From Euwallacea fornicatus (Eukaryota; Arthropoda; Insecta; Coleoptera; Curculionidae), in assembly GCF_040115645.1 (NCBI RefSeq), contig NC_089546.1, forward strand, positions 868,001 through 932,000: a stretch of 64,000 nt of DNA. The letters run 5' to 3'. Numbering within the stretch: position 1 is the stretch's first letter; every line of letters begins with the position of its first letter. A program made the position numbers and the translations under genes. Under the pieces are notes generated by a model, which had not been told where the DNA came from, did no database searches, and worked only from the letters and a program-made list of their open reading frames with translations. Of this stretch, positions 23,561-36,239 are shown one piece after another.

Positions 23561-26500
23561 TCACCTATTTCCCTTGCTTTTCTTCCATTTTCCGTAAAAA
23601 CTAGTGATAGGCTCCAGAACGATTCCAATCGACTTCGCCAGGCCGGCATAGCTGAAATCTTTATTAGTTTCGCCATTGGATAGCGCCTGCTGATTTGAGC
23701 CAATAAGGAAAGTTACTACGTTGGAAGCTCCCTTTTGTTGGTCTCCGAAATAGTTGCAACATTCTATAATTTGGATGAAAATATGCATATCTTTATCCTT
23801 TTTTTTCGGGTACTTCATGAATGGTATTGGGGCACGTTCACTTGGCCGTTGGGCGCGGAAAAACCTATTTCCCTTATGGAACTGGGATTCTAACCATCGG
23901 ATTGCATCTCGGGCTTCGATGTGTTCTTTTTTTAAATCGTCCAATGCAGATACAACTGAAAAAAAAAACGAATAAAACCTCTTCTACGTTTTAAAAAGAC
24001 AGAAGATCCTTACCAGCAGCTGGAACTAACAAAATAAATTGCCGAGAATGTACCAGATGCTTCACCATATGGGTATATTTGATTAAAGCGTCAGCGTCCA
24101 GTACCAAATAGGGTGACAATGAAGCTTTGGTTCCACCCACTCGGCTTTCCAAAGCTCGGACTTCAGCAGCCAGCCACAACTGACCCATGTGTTTCATCTT
24201 ACTGTTGCTGATTTGTCCTCCACTCTCGAGTCTTTGTTCACCATTGGTCAGAGATGTTTTTGAAGGGGTTGTGACAGTTTCTTGACGTTCCTATATATAT
24301 ATATATATATACACGTTCAACATGCGTACTTATATACCATTAACGAAATTACCAATTCTTCCATTAATGCAACTGCCGACAACTCCGATGAAACTTCTTC
24401 AGGTTTATCGTCGAGTTTACAGACTACAAGATTGTTGGGGTTGTCATCGAATGTAACGCCGGTTTCCTCGATTTTCGTGAGAAGTTTGCCGAACGAAAGA
24501 ATTTTGACAATTCTAATTACGGCTTCTTCTTTGGAATTAATGTCTCTTTTCAATAAATAATCCCAGTCGTAGCGGTTCTGACTGTTTTCAAAGATTTTAA
24601 TGCCTTTCAAGCTAATATCCTCCGCTAGCGGTATTTTATTTTCGTTGTTGATGATTTCCGAAACCTAAAATTAATTAGTGAGTAACGACAGATATAAGGG
24701 CGAAAAAGCGCAAAAATAATTGTAGCTGCAAGGTATGTATTCTTTCAAGTGGATAGGGATGTAAGAAACCATAAGTACCGCTGCTCTTTTTAAAAATTAG
24801 TATACTTATAATAGCATTATTGACAGTGTCCATCACTTATAATCGTTACCTACCGTTTTTTACTAGCTGTCACACCATTACTTAACACGACTTCCCCCAC
24901 AATTCATAACCCGTAATCAGCCCAGTTACGTTAAAACATATTTTCAAATATAGAGTAACTAACCTGAACTAACTATAGGTAAATTGGAAAATCACAACGA
25001 TCATTGAAAAATCATCATATAACGGCACCAAATAAAAAATGATAATTGTAAATATCATTTTTTATTTGAATGCCCTCGTTGCTATGTTCTTAATAGTACA
25101 TTTTCTAGTTCTATTCTTAGCCGTAATTAATAACAGAATTGGTAATACTAATGAGTAAACCGCTTATACATTATTGAATGTTAAGAGTAAATAACTAATT
25201 GAAAAGTAATATTAGTTCAAAATATGCATCTGTATGATTTATCGGAAAGTTGCAACGAACACATCATAAATATGGCCAATAAGACCAGGATTCACTTTTG
25301 TTTGTTACTTGAAAAAACTAGTAGTTCGGAAGTCATATAATCCGGTACTAAGAGTTAAACCCCTGAAAACGCTTTTAATTTCCTCATAGATCGAAAATAA
25401 ATATTCAAAAGTAACAAGGTTAGTAAACAATACCCTGGGAGGGGGTAGCATTAGATTTCACATGGCATATCTGATTATTTCCAACAATAGACAGTTTATA
25501 ACGAAACATTCAACAATTTTTTTTCTGGCTTCAAGTTACAAAGTATTTGTTGAATTTAATTATACAGTGTGTTCAAGAGTAGAATGTCAAGCAAAAGACT
25601 TAAGATTAGAAAAAAACATAATATTAGATTTTTAAAAAGTACATAACGAAAATCCTCCGACATCATCACTTTTATTTCAATACCTGCCATAATTCGGGTA
25701 TTATTCAATTATGCGTTAGGAGCGACAAATACAGGGTGATTTAAAATTGGGTGCAAATATTTTAATAAAATATTTTAGTGATTAAAAGAAGATTGTTCCT
25801 TTCTGTAAACCTGTGTCCTAAAATGCTCCTCTTTCGTGCTGGAGTCATTTAAGGTTGGGCTAAAAAAAATCAATTATTTCAAATTGTGACTACAATTACC
25901 AATCAAATTTCATGAAAACTTTAAATTCTTTGATTTTTTAGGCGGTCTAGTAATTTTTTGCTTCGAAACTGATCATAACCTAATTTTAGAAATGGTGGAG
26001 GGACATCTACGTTTAGACAGCCCATGTCTAATGTTTCCACTGAGCAACTCTTAAACTTAACTATTATTATCTACTAGGTTATGACAAAATTTAAAATTTT
26101 CATGTATTTTTTATACAAGTAACCTATTGCAAGAAAATGGTTATTGAATGAAAAGTTATAAAAGTACTAAATAACTTGGCAAGCTATCACCATAGCAACT
26201 TCTGATATTTCTGCTGATTTTCTTTTAAAATTAGATTTACATAATTTTTGAAGCAAAAAATGATTAGAGCGACTAAAAAACTCAGACTTACAAAATTTCA
26301 TGAAATTTGATCAGTAACTGTGGTCACAATTTGACTTGATTAATTTTTTTCGTCTAACTTTCGATGACTACAACTCGGAAGGGGTGCATTTTAGGATGCA
26401 ACTTTATAGGAAGATGTCTCACTTTGACCTCCAAAATACTTTCTTAAAATATTTGCAATAAATTTTAAATCACCCTATATAAAGCTATAATTAAACCATC

Positions 26501-29500
26501 TATTGCTATTTTGTGGTTTCCCATTGAGCTGATAAAAAGTTGTAATTTAAAATATCAATCCCTTATCTGAAAACAAGAATAATAACTCTCTAAGAGATAT
26601 CAACACAAAAAAAGACAAAATGGCGTCTTTAAACTTGCCAAATGAATATACAGTACTTTTTTCGCTGCTATGTACATGGAGTTTTAGTGTGAAAACAAAA
26701 GACAACTACGTGATTCATAAATTTGCAAGAGACAAACTATCGTTCCCCCTTCCATTCTCCACAGTCGATCAGCGTCGTTAACTCGCAGAGTTCACCTTAA
26801 TCCGAGGACGGATCATGTCACAAAAAGGGCTTATTTTTCAAATGATGCGTTCTAAAAATATCATTTATACTGTGGTCTTTGCAGAGGTTAGATACGTTAA
26901 AATGTATTATAGAATTTGTCTTCAAAGTACATTCAGATTTATATGTATGCGCAAAATTTACGTCCTCCAAAATCATGTAAAATTACATCCATCTTCAGAT
27001 TAATGTGTACTGCTTGCGAGACAACAACGCTAATCGATCCTTCATAATGGAAGGGAAAATGGTAGCCTGTCTCCCTCGCACTTATTAATCGCCTTTTGCT
27101 TGTACTCACTAAAACTTCATCTGCATAGCAGCAAAAAAGCTACCGTATATTCCATACTATACGAGTAATTATCGTTTGATATTTATTGATTTACTATAGT
27201 TAGAATTGGTTCTTTTACTGTCGCTTACTTATCAAATTTTAAATTATTTTAATTTCTAAGCAGTGACAGGATTATTTTAGAGTATAGATATTGAAAATGA
27301 CACTTTCCTCCTGGGTTTGTGTTATTTTTTCTGTAAATTGAAGATAATTTTTTTTTGTTAAATTTTGGCATTTTAGGACGTATTTTTTATATGGCTAACA
27401 AAAAATAATAATATTAAAACGTTGAAAATTGTTGCTTGTAATGACCAGACTGCAAAGTAGCAGTTTTCCCGTCCAGACTTTAAAAGTGATACTTTACAAC
27501 ATGATGTTTACAATAAGTTTCTTTTATTCTTTCAACAAATTATATATTTTGCATGGAAAAAAAAGGCATCAGTTGGTAGTAATCAAAGAAGTCACTATGT
27601 GTTTTACTCGACGAAAATACAAATTTACTGTCTCAGTTTACATCAAGCCTTCTCTTGGATTTAGTTATAAATATTGCTTTGACAGCAAATTTCCTACATT
27701 TTCGTCTTGTAAAACAAATAATTATTTCAATATCTCATGTATCACCTAAAAAAGATCAGTCATCAAAAAATTGTTTATATCTCCGAACGGAGAATTAATG
27801 AGTTTTGATTGAAATACCAATCGAATCCGTTATCACATTTCCGAATCATGAATATTAAATTATATTTTGTTTTAAAAATTTGTGAAAAAATGTAATTATA
27901 TCCATTGCTCTGGAAACGAACTACTAATTATAATAAAAAAACTAACTTAAACTTACCTTTATTTTTATATCCATTGTCTTTAAATTACCCAAATCGATGT
28001 TAATTAAATTAATAAGATGCACCATTTGCCGTATCAAAACTCTGGCATTCGAAGCGCAGGATTTAACTATTTCTTGGTCAGATCTGAGCCAATCATTAAC
28101 TATCCGCACGCTCTGCAACAAACCTTCCTCATTGATTATTTCTAACATAACTCCTGCATCCATTTTCTGCACTTTCTTCAAAATAAACTCTTTGCTGTCG
28201 CCGGAATCTTCAGTTTGATCACCGTTTTTAGGTTTAACTCCGTTTATTTGTTTAGGAGCTTCTGCGATGGAATCATTTTCTACTTGGATAATGTCAATAT
28301 CTTCATCTGAAGACTCTACAAGTACGTCTTCGGTATCCGAAATGAACGAGTCGTCTGAGCTGCTATAATCATATTCCTCTCCGTTTTCGCTTAAATCCGA
28401 GTCTTCTTCGCTATCATCTTTAAACGGCTTGCGCCTCCTAATTTTGGAACGGGATTTTTTATTTCCCACATTCATTAATTCCTATAAATTAGATTTTTAA
28501 GTAATTTTATTAGATTAAATGTATCGTGAAATAACCTTTAAAACTCCATTAGATTTTTTGTTCTCCTCAGAAAGTGGATAGTTCAATACAGCTTCTTCTA
28601 TATGGCTGGATAATTTTTGTATAATCTGAGAGTAAATGCTAAGGGTGAAGGCAATTAACGTGGAAAGAGGAGGAGCGTTTGAAGCTTGCAGTTTAGATAT
28701 GGTTAGTAGACATATGACAATTACCCTAAAATATAAAAAAATTAATAACGTAAATTAGAAATATTCAGACAATTCTTACCTAAAAACCATTTGGTCACTT
28801 AGGAAAACTGGTTCTGAGTCTATAGATTCTACTTCTCCAGTTGGGGACTCACCCGATTCACTGGCGGTCGGCTTTGAGTAAACTAGACACTCTTCAAGGT
28901 TTTTATAAGTTTGATGGCAAAGACTGTAAACGTTGGGCACTTTTTTATTAAAGTACCATATGTCTATCAGCAGAAGGAACCTAAAAACCGAAATTTTGAA
29001 AGAAATAAAATAAAAGAAATGCTAAATACTATGATTTTTTAATTTTATATGCAATTAACGCAAAAATGGATCCTCAAAAATAAAATCGATGTATCGCGGT
29101 AATTACTAATATTTTGGTTATAGTTCAAAATAATCCGTGTGCGAAGTTTTTGATTGGTACGCTTTATTTAAAATCTATATAGTTCTGTGTAGATGAGTAG
29201 TGAGAAAAATATAACCCGCTTCGCTTTTAACAATACGATATAGAGTGCCTCAAATTTAATACTTTTGACCGAAATCTGAATAACCGTAATAAATACTCAA
29301 GAATTATGAATCGTTGTGCAGATGTATTAGGTGATAAAAAAAAAATTGTATTTGAAATTGCTAGTAACTATTTAATGCTATTTTAGTAGAACATTTTACA
29401 AGCTGCAGTAAAAAAGTTACTGTACTTGCAACAAAATTATTATTTTGATTCTTCTTTGCAGTTGACTTCCCAGTTCACCTAGTTTATCAATTATGAAGTG

Positions 29501-32500
29501 TAACTTAATATGACATATGACATTAAATTGTGTCTTTTTATGGTACTATGAATACCCAAATATATCCAATTACGTTGTCAAAGTGTTAGTATATAGCTTT
29601 CTTGTTCAATTTTCTGATATGTTTGTGTTTATTATTAAAAACTGACCAATTATTCGTTATCTGCATACCCTGTATGTTTATTATATATTCGTTATCATCC
29701 TATATATTAAAATACAGAAGCTGTTAATTAATATATTAATATGCAAATAAATACCTCTACAAATAGAGACAATTGTTTTATAATTTTTTTTACAATTACC
29801 AACAACCATGTAAACTTACCTAGCAATGAATCTTTTAATATTTTCCGATTTTTCTGGTTCAATAATACAATCCGCATCTTCATCTACTTGAGGCAGCTGT
29901 TCGATAAACTTAGAGTTCTTCTCAAACAAGCTTTGCAAATTGTTTAAGGTCCCCTCAAATGGAGTCTTGCAAGCCAAACATCTTAAATAATGATAAACCG
30001 CATCCAGAAAATTATTTTTATTCATCGAAAGCGTCCCCATTTGATTGTGAGGCATGCCAAAATCAGGTTTAAATGCTGCAGCTTGAAGGTAATATCTTAT
30101 GGCAAGCGCAGAATCGGAGTTTGGTTTCAATTCCAATTTGTATCGACTTAGGTCCCCTAGATAAATCAGGCACTGATGGATAGCTTGCAGCCCCCATTCT
30201 TTTAATTCTGGAGTTATTTCAAATTCATTTATATTTTTAGTGGACACTATTTCGCAATCAACGATATTTTGAAGCGATATGTTGAGTTTTAGATTAAGTT
30301 TGAGGATCATGTGGTGGTAAAAACCAATGCCAGCATAGATGTGTCCTTGGATGCAATTGACTTCTTGAATAGAAAAATCTTTCTTCTTTAACTTCTTAGC
30401 TGTGGATATCACCTCGTAGAAACCTTTGCGCCAGAGTAACTCTTCACCTTTGCGACCATAAAGATGGGGCTCAGAGAAGAGCAATCTATCGCAATAGTCG
30501 CAGAATTTTCGGCGCTGTGCCTGGAGAGCCGGTGTAAATAGATCAAAGATATTTCGGGCACGACTGCGAGAATCGTCTAGTAATTTGGCTTGCTCGGTTA
30601 TTGTCCTGAAAGCAAGATATATGTATAGTGAGAGGATAAAATTCTAGACCTTGCAATTACAATTGTTTACAGGTGAAATCGACACGTTCCTACCAGGAAT
30701 CTTTGTTAGAAACCGGAAATTGATTCATTAGTTAATCCTAAATTTGTTCTTAAAAATATATGAGTTTACATATTTTGAATGATCACAAACATGTAACTAA
30801 ATTAAAGTGCTTTCACCTATTTGATTCCCAAAAGTTTGGTTGATGTTTTGCATTGGTTTCAGCGCTTTTTAAAATATCTTATGCATCTACTGCAATTTTT
30901 TAATGTTGACAGACACACAAGTAAAAAATTTGAATATTTTTAATATCAACTGTATCATGTTTGCATCAATTTCAGAATCATTTTTATTATCATGTGTGCC
31001 TCTTTTTAGACTTCAAATTATATTTTAAAAAATAAGGTTTTTTTTTCAATTTCTTTGAAAATAGTGGTTTCATATAAATTGTTCCAAATATTTCAATTTC
31101 AGTTTTGAATTAATATTTTGATTTTTGATTTAAATGTATAAAAATCAATTGCTTCATAAAAACAATTTGGTATGAAAACACAGGGCATGTATACTGAAAA
31201 ATATTATTCAGTACATTTAGGTACACAATAGGTAGGTTAACAATTTAGAATTCTATCTATGTAGGCTCCAATAAATTGCAGATTCCCTAAATTTCAACTT
31301 AATATCCCAAAAATTGTATGAGCTATGAGAAAGAAAAGAAAACTGAAATTGGAATGTATCACCTTGTATATTTTTAAGCTTTAAGACTTAGGATAGGTAG
31401 AAATCGAATTTGCTATCCTTATAATTCTTTATACTCAAAGAATATATGGTTGGGTCAATTAGTTTCTTATTTGGGAACCAATGAATTTCGCCAACCCTCC
31501 TCGTCGCGTCTTATTAAAAAAATATGTTTTCATTAATTTTCAATATTCTCACTATGTTTTTATCCATAAGCAATTGGAACCTTCTTTTTTTTAAATAGCG
31601 CCTCCTGAATATTATTTGTTTCAGATTTTAAATTCTCAAATTCAAAAAGTGCTTTCAATATGACAAATTTCATAACTTTATACAGGGTGAGTCGGGAGGA
31701 TCGTGCCAAACTTCAGGAGCGTGTTGTACATGAAAAATAAATGTAAAAAAACTCAAATATTGTTATTCGGTTTTCGTTTGTTTACAAGTTAAAGCGTAAA
31801 TAAAATTAAAACATAAAATTTAAAAAATTTATAAATTTCATAAGAAATTCCATAAATTAACGTTTGGATATCATAGTAAATGTTCAAAAATATTGCCATT
31901 AACTTCTAAACATTTTCGGCTTCGTCTATGAAGAGCATTCGTTGCGCTCCTGATTGTTTCATGTCTTTCTTTAATAGCAGCTGCAGCATTTCTAATGCGT
32001 TGAATTAGTGCATCTTGAGTGTCCACTTTTAATCTGTACACTTCAGTTTTAAACCAACCCCACAAACAATAGTCTAGTGGTGTGAGGTCTGGAGACCTTG
32101 GAGGCCAACTAATAGGGCCACCACGACCAATCCAACGTCCAGGAAACGTTTTGTCTAAATGTTGCTTAACATTTATATTTTAATTTTATTTACGCTATAA
32201 CTTGTAAACAAACGAAAATCGGATAACAATATTTGAGTTTTGTTACATTTATTTTTCATGTACAACACACTCCTAAAGTTTGGCACGATCCTCCCGACGC
32301 ACCCTGTATATTTAACATGTCAAAGAGTCATAGGTTTATATTTTTGTTTATTAACGAGAAAAACAAGAACAATTGCCTTGCAATACTTTTAATAAAGCCT
32401 TATACTTCACCCTAATATCAGATGAAACAGATTGATATTTGAAATCACTCTAGATGTAATAGCAAATTTCTGTTTAATTTCTTTTACCAAAGATCCATTT

Positions 32501-33722
32501 TATTATTAGATTTTCATTATGAAATTGTCTATATTAAATTTATTTTAAAAGAGTTAATAATTTTTTAATTTTATATTTTTCTGGTAATTATATGTATTGG
32601 ATCAGATTTAGGCAGAAACCTATTAGTTCTCCTTAATTTACCTATTTACTTGATGTCTTTTTTTTAGGGTGTCCTAAATTTATTTCAATTTATTTGTGGA
32701 TGCTTTTGTGTTTCTGTATTAATATTTCGAGAAAAGAGTACCTCTTGAGCAGACAAAAATATTGGCACTGTTGGTGTTTGCTAATGAGAGTTTTACTTAT
32801 AAATGTAGCTTTATTGTCCCACAAATCATAGATGAAGTCATAATAATTCAGTTATGTATAAATTTTATGTATTTTTTAAAAACTTTAACTAAATCCTTTT
32901 TTTTTAATTTATGGTTTATGATATTATTCTGAGTTCCAGCATAATATTTTCCTTTCTAAAGAAATTTTACATCATATAAAATAAATTACTGTCATAATTA
33001 TCTTACTAATTACATGCACAAATTATTCAAAACTCATGAAATTTTAAACTTTTTGGATATTTTCCAAATCATAAAAAAGTAATAAATCTCAACACATAAA
33101 CTTAATATCCAATATGCTGCACATTGAAGGTGAATTGTCTTTTCTTATAAGAAGTATAAATCATTTAAATCAAATATAACTTTTTGATAAGTTCTTTTTT
33201 CCATTTAACTATTAAATTTAATTTTCAAAATTTACTTGCATAGGTAGGTTTGAATAGGCTTGGTATGTTACCACCAAGAAGTCTATTGTTGAAATGCTAT
33301 TCAAGTAAATCAGTATTTGAGTAACATCAAAATGATAATATATCTAATGAATGAAGCTCTTGGCATTCTTAAAGAATACTAAGATGGACCTTTGCAAGAC
33401 ATGTTAAAATGTAAAATTAAACAAAGACGGCAAGCTACTTAAAAAACTAAAATTCAGGAAGCATTTAGAAGATTATTGTTGAGGTCGTATGACTCAAATA
33501 GAGTTTGAATAAGTAGATAACATAACATTTTTTTTCTTGAATTATGTATAGCTATTTTATAGGGCGATGATTTTATTACGCACATAACAAATTGATAACC
33601 GAGAATTGTAATCTATATATAGAAAACATCAAAGCACGATAATAAACTCACCGATATAATTTTTTTGAGAGCTCTTGGCCCTCCTTTTGCTGGATATCAG
33701 TAGGGTTATAAATCTTCTTCAT
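23561..33722 (-). CDS. Smg5: SMG5, nonsense-mediated mRNA decay factor
   Basis: Eight exons read in frame with GT-AG borders: 33652-33722, 29820-30605, 28780-28980, 28536-28725, 27957-28481, 24353-24664, 24014-24290 and 23561-23955 (TGA 23561-23563). The total is 2757 nt, 918 residues. The N-terminal part (about 24-285) is the EST1/14-3-3-like TPR region that reads phosphorylated UPF1. Residues about 416-510 are acidic and Ser-rich. The C-terminus (about 755-900) is a PIN fold beginning YLVLDADALIKYTHMVKHL, with C-terminal blocks RFFRAQRPSER and GASNVVTFLIGSN. SMG5 acts in the cytoplasm with SMG7 or alone after UPF1 phosphorylation and promotes mRNA decapping and decay. Its PIN domain normally lacks the full set of acidic catalytic residues, and here too only the first Asp cluster is obvious. 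Introns 1 and 5 carry transposon debris. Divergent from NDUFA13. Confidence 0.95.
24291..24312. repeat. (TA)n microsatellite forming the 3' end of a 62-nt Smg5 intron
   Basis: About ten TA units end exactly at the acceptor AG of the exon starting at 24290. The intron is only 24291-24352, so the repeat makes up about a third of it and replaces the usual pyrimidine tract. Confidence 0.9.
25732..26477. mobile_element. MITE with about 300-bp inverted repeats in Smg5 intron 5
   Basis: TA-flanked ends CAGGGTGATTTAAAATTGGG (left) and, from the right, TAGGGTGATTTAAAATTTAT. Inverted similarity continues through matched landmarks: a TCCTAAAATGC(T/A)CC block and AATTTCATGAAA in both arms. There is no coding content. 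The terminal CAGGGTGA and TA target suggest mobilisation by a Tc1/mariner transposase. Confidence 0.75.
31683..32306 (-). mobile_element. Internally deleted DD41D-type element, 624 bp, in Smg5 intron 1
   Basis: Ends CAGGGTGAGTCGGGAGGATC and, from the right, CAGGGTGCGTCGGGAGGATC are flanked by TA on both sides (31681-31682, 32307-32308). Inverted repeats are about 130-140 bp and closely matched, so this copy is fairly young. It retains only the transposase C-terminus (see 31871-32110). Confidence 0.9.
31871..32110 (-). pseudogene. C-terminal transposase fragment (DD41D type)
   Basis: The minus-strand frame reads WIGRGGPISWPPRSPDLTPL, then a DY dipeptide and LWGWFKTEVY, and runs to TAA. It therefore includes the third catalytic Asp and the conserved C-terminal tail, with no stop in this stretch. 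The first and second catalytic Asp regions have been deleted. Confidence 0.88.
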
Positions 33723-34340
33723 TTCAACTCATCTTCCTCTTTGGTCAAGAATTCATAAAATTGATTATTCCTTGATTAGTTGCACCATAAGGGAGTTTTG
33801 GAATATTCATTGTACCATATTTAGTTTTCAAATTATAATATTTTAAAATCATCACCATTCCTCTTACCAAAGTACATAAATACAGTGTCAGTCAATGTCG
33901 TCGACAGATCTTGTTTAATCTGTCAACATTAATTTCCAGTGCTGTCGGTAGATGGCGCCTGGAAAGGAATGGTTTCGAGTACACTAGATGGTTCTAAATT
34001 CTCTTGTGTGTTTTAATTTAATCAAAGAAATAGGAATATCAATGAATAATATACTATACCCGGCATTAACGTTAACTAATTTGGTCATTCTGCTGACTTT
34101 AGGACTTGTTTTGCATGCTATTTTTCCATTTCATTATTATTTTAATTTCTGTTCTATGCAATTCGATGGGAGTACCGTGAAGTTCGAAGTTTTAAACTTT
34201 TAGAAGTCAAAATCAGCTGTATACTTTTGCTTTGCAACCTAACCAAACTTTTAAATGGATGTGTAGGGAGAGTACAATAGAAAAAAAATTAATAAAATTA
34301 ATATTAACTGATCTTCCGTGGCTGCTTTTAAGGCTATAGA
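33723..34340. promoter_or_regulatory. Shared upstream region of divergent Smg5 and NDUFA13
   Basis: 618 bp separate the two start codons, so the promoters of an mRNA-decay gene and a respiratory-complex gene lie back to back. I see no obvious TATA box for either gene, as expected for housekeeping promoters. The stretch at 33946-33960 (CGGTAGATGGCGCCT) matches the core of the insect CTCF consensus. A 71-codon frame at 33988-34203 is not convincing as a gene. Confidence 0.5.
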
Positions 34341-34946
34341 ATGTCAGGGGTTAAACAAGATATGCCTCCACCAGGAGGTTACAGACCCATTAATTTCAAA
34401 CGAGTTCCTGCCGTCTCTGTCCTTAGCAGTAAGTTTTCTCTCATAGTATACCAATTACATAACATATCACATAAATCTTAACTATTCTCTCTCTAATAAA
34501 ATATGTTTATTTTTAACCAAACATAATATTATTCTTTATAAAAGACAACTCATTTTTTCTCCTATTAAAAGGGTATTTCTTTTTTAGGTTTCGCATTACT
34601 TGGAGGATATGTAGGAATGACTGCAGGAGCACTTTTTCTTTATTATAAAAATCTAGAATCCATTACAAAGAGAGAACTCGAAATGAAGGGAGCCACACTA
34701 GCCCTTTATCCAATGCTGTTAGCTGAAAGAGATCGTTCTATGCTGAAGCAGTTGAGAATCAATCGGGAAGAGGAAAGAGAATTAATGAAGAATGTCCCTG
34801 GTTGGAAAGTAGGAACATGGTATGGTGAGCCAATCATAGAAGGAGGAGATCCTGATAAATATATTTGCCCCACAATTTCGGAGTTCTATGTCCATTCAAG
34901 TTATAATGATATGAAGAAGAGAACAAGAATGTTACTATGGTCATAA
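34341..34946 (+). CDS. NDUFA13: NADH dehydrogenase 1 alpha subcomplex subunit 13 (GRIM-19 / B16.6)
   Basis: Two exons, 34341-34428 and 34588-34946 (GT-AG, phase 1), give 148 residues, the usual family length. The N-terminus begins MSGVKQDMPPPGGY and is followed by INFKRVPA. A transmembrane helix runs about residues 29-50 (SFALLGGYVGMTAGALF). The charged C-terminal region has the family block RDRSMLKQLRINREEE and KVGTWYGEP. It is an accessory subunit of mitochondrial complex I, anchored in the inner membrane and needed for complex assembly. The first ATG is chosen because the proline-rich start is typical of the family. A poly(A) signal follows at 34989. Confidence 0.96.
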
Positions 34947-34988
34947 TTGAAATGTCTGTGAGTGTGTAACTTTTTGTTGAAGATAGGG

Positions 34989-34994
34989 AATAAA
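34989..34994 (+). terminator. AATAAA poly(A) signal of NDUFA13
   Basis: The hexamer lies 43 bp after the stop codon (TAA 34944-34946), a normal short 3' UTR. Confidence 0.7.
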
Positions 34995-35189
34995 TAGATA
35001 GATATGGCAAGTTTTTCTTGCATTATAACTTTCATTCATTGAAATTTTGTTATTTTTCAACTATTTTCCCTTATTAATTGAAAAGGCTAGTATTGTAAGC
35101 CATAGGCTAACCCATAGTTCCAGTTTGGCTTTTGCACTAATTTAATTACTTCAAATGCTATATTTAGTTTACTTGGCTATATTTGAGAC

Positions 35190-35450
35190 TTAACAAGGGT
35201 GAGGTAACTTTGGCAAATTTTTGTGACTTGACTAATACCTTTGACTCTGTTAGTCATGGCACACTACAGGGGAAAAGTGAACATCATAAGTTCAGGGGTA
35301 AAAAGCTGAATTAGGTTGGGTTGTACTTGTCAGGGAGATCCTGGATAGTAAAGTTTTAATATTGTGTTTATGAAGGAGGGAGACCTGATGCTAGAGTTCT
35401 AGCTTAATTGCTGTTAAGTTTGTTTATTGTCTTGATACATGTGAATGACC
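35190..35450 (+). pseudogene. Non-LTR retrotransposon reverse transcriptase relic
   Basis: The plus strand reads FCDLTNTFDSVSHGTLQGK, the decayed form of the conserved 'DLxKAFDxVxH' RT block. A weak GKKLNRLGCTCQGD segment follows, and then stops. A later ATGTGAATGACCTG looks like the remnant of the 'VNDL' region. Only a small part survives. Confidence 0.65.
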
Positions 35451-36239
35451 TGTTTTGGGGGGTATAGAGTGGAAGATGTGTCTATTGCCTACAGAGAAAT
35501 TAGGTAGCATCACTGGAATGTCCTTTTATCTGAGGAGCTGCTTTAGATTGATATAAGATAAATCATCATAACATTCAGATGTAAGTTTTATGGCAATTCA
35601 TTCAATTATAGACCCTAATGTAATATGTAATAAAGACAACTCAACATATTTACCACTAATAATTGATGAATGGCTTAAAATTTGAAAGTCATATTGAACA
35701 TTTATGCATTAGAGAGTCCTCTGTTTTGTAGTGTATACTGTGTGTGAATATTTGGATTTGGAATTCTTTGATTGCTAGATGCATTTACTTTCAATGGGTT
35801 ACATCATATCTGATATATAGAGTATACTTTTAGGGAATCTGTTTACTTGAATATCTTAACACAGTTCAGAGTTTTTAATACATACAGATAAGTAGGTACA
35901 ATGCATATAAAGTAAATAATAAAACTTCACCATCCATACATAATAAAGCAGATAGATCTTTGCATGGTATGTTACTGTTATTAAAGAAATTAAAGACAAA
36001 GTATAATTCTTTTTTGAAATATGAGATGAAGTCAAAATATGGAATAAATGGATGAAAATCTATTCAATGTTGTAATTTTAACTGGAATAAATGAGGTATC
36101 TACATAGTATTTGATTATAATACAATTGCTTAAAAACGTCAATTTTTATTTTACTCCATACACTTTTTGATAGCATTTTGATACTGCAAATGTCAATCTC
36201 TTAGTTAAGGTGACAATTATCCTTAAAAATTTATATGAT
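35451..36239. other. Spacer, nothing recognised
   Basis: AT-rich intergenic sequence that may include further decay products of the non-LTR relic; no firm feature. Confidence 0.4.

Noticed and set aside
23561..24290. Active-nuclease interpretation of the Smg5 PIN domain
   Set aside because: SMG5 PIN domains are known to lack the full acidic active site, and I see only the first Asp cluster here; SMG6 is the endonuclease.
24282..24560. Plus-strand ORF opposite a Smg5 exon
   Set aside because: Antisense shadow of the exon 24353-24664, extended through the (TA)n repeat.
27429..27749. 106-codon plus-strand ORF in a Smg5 intron
   Set aside because: AT-rich, hydrophobic and Tyr/Phe-rich translation with no motif; expected by chance in DNA of this composition.
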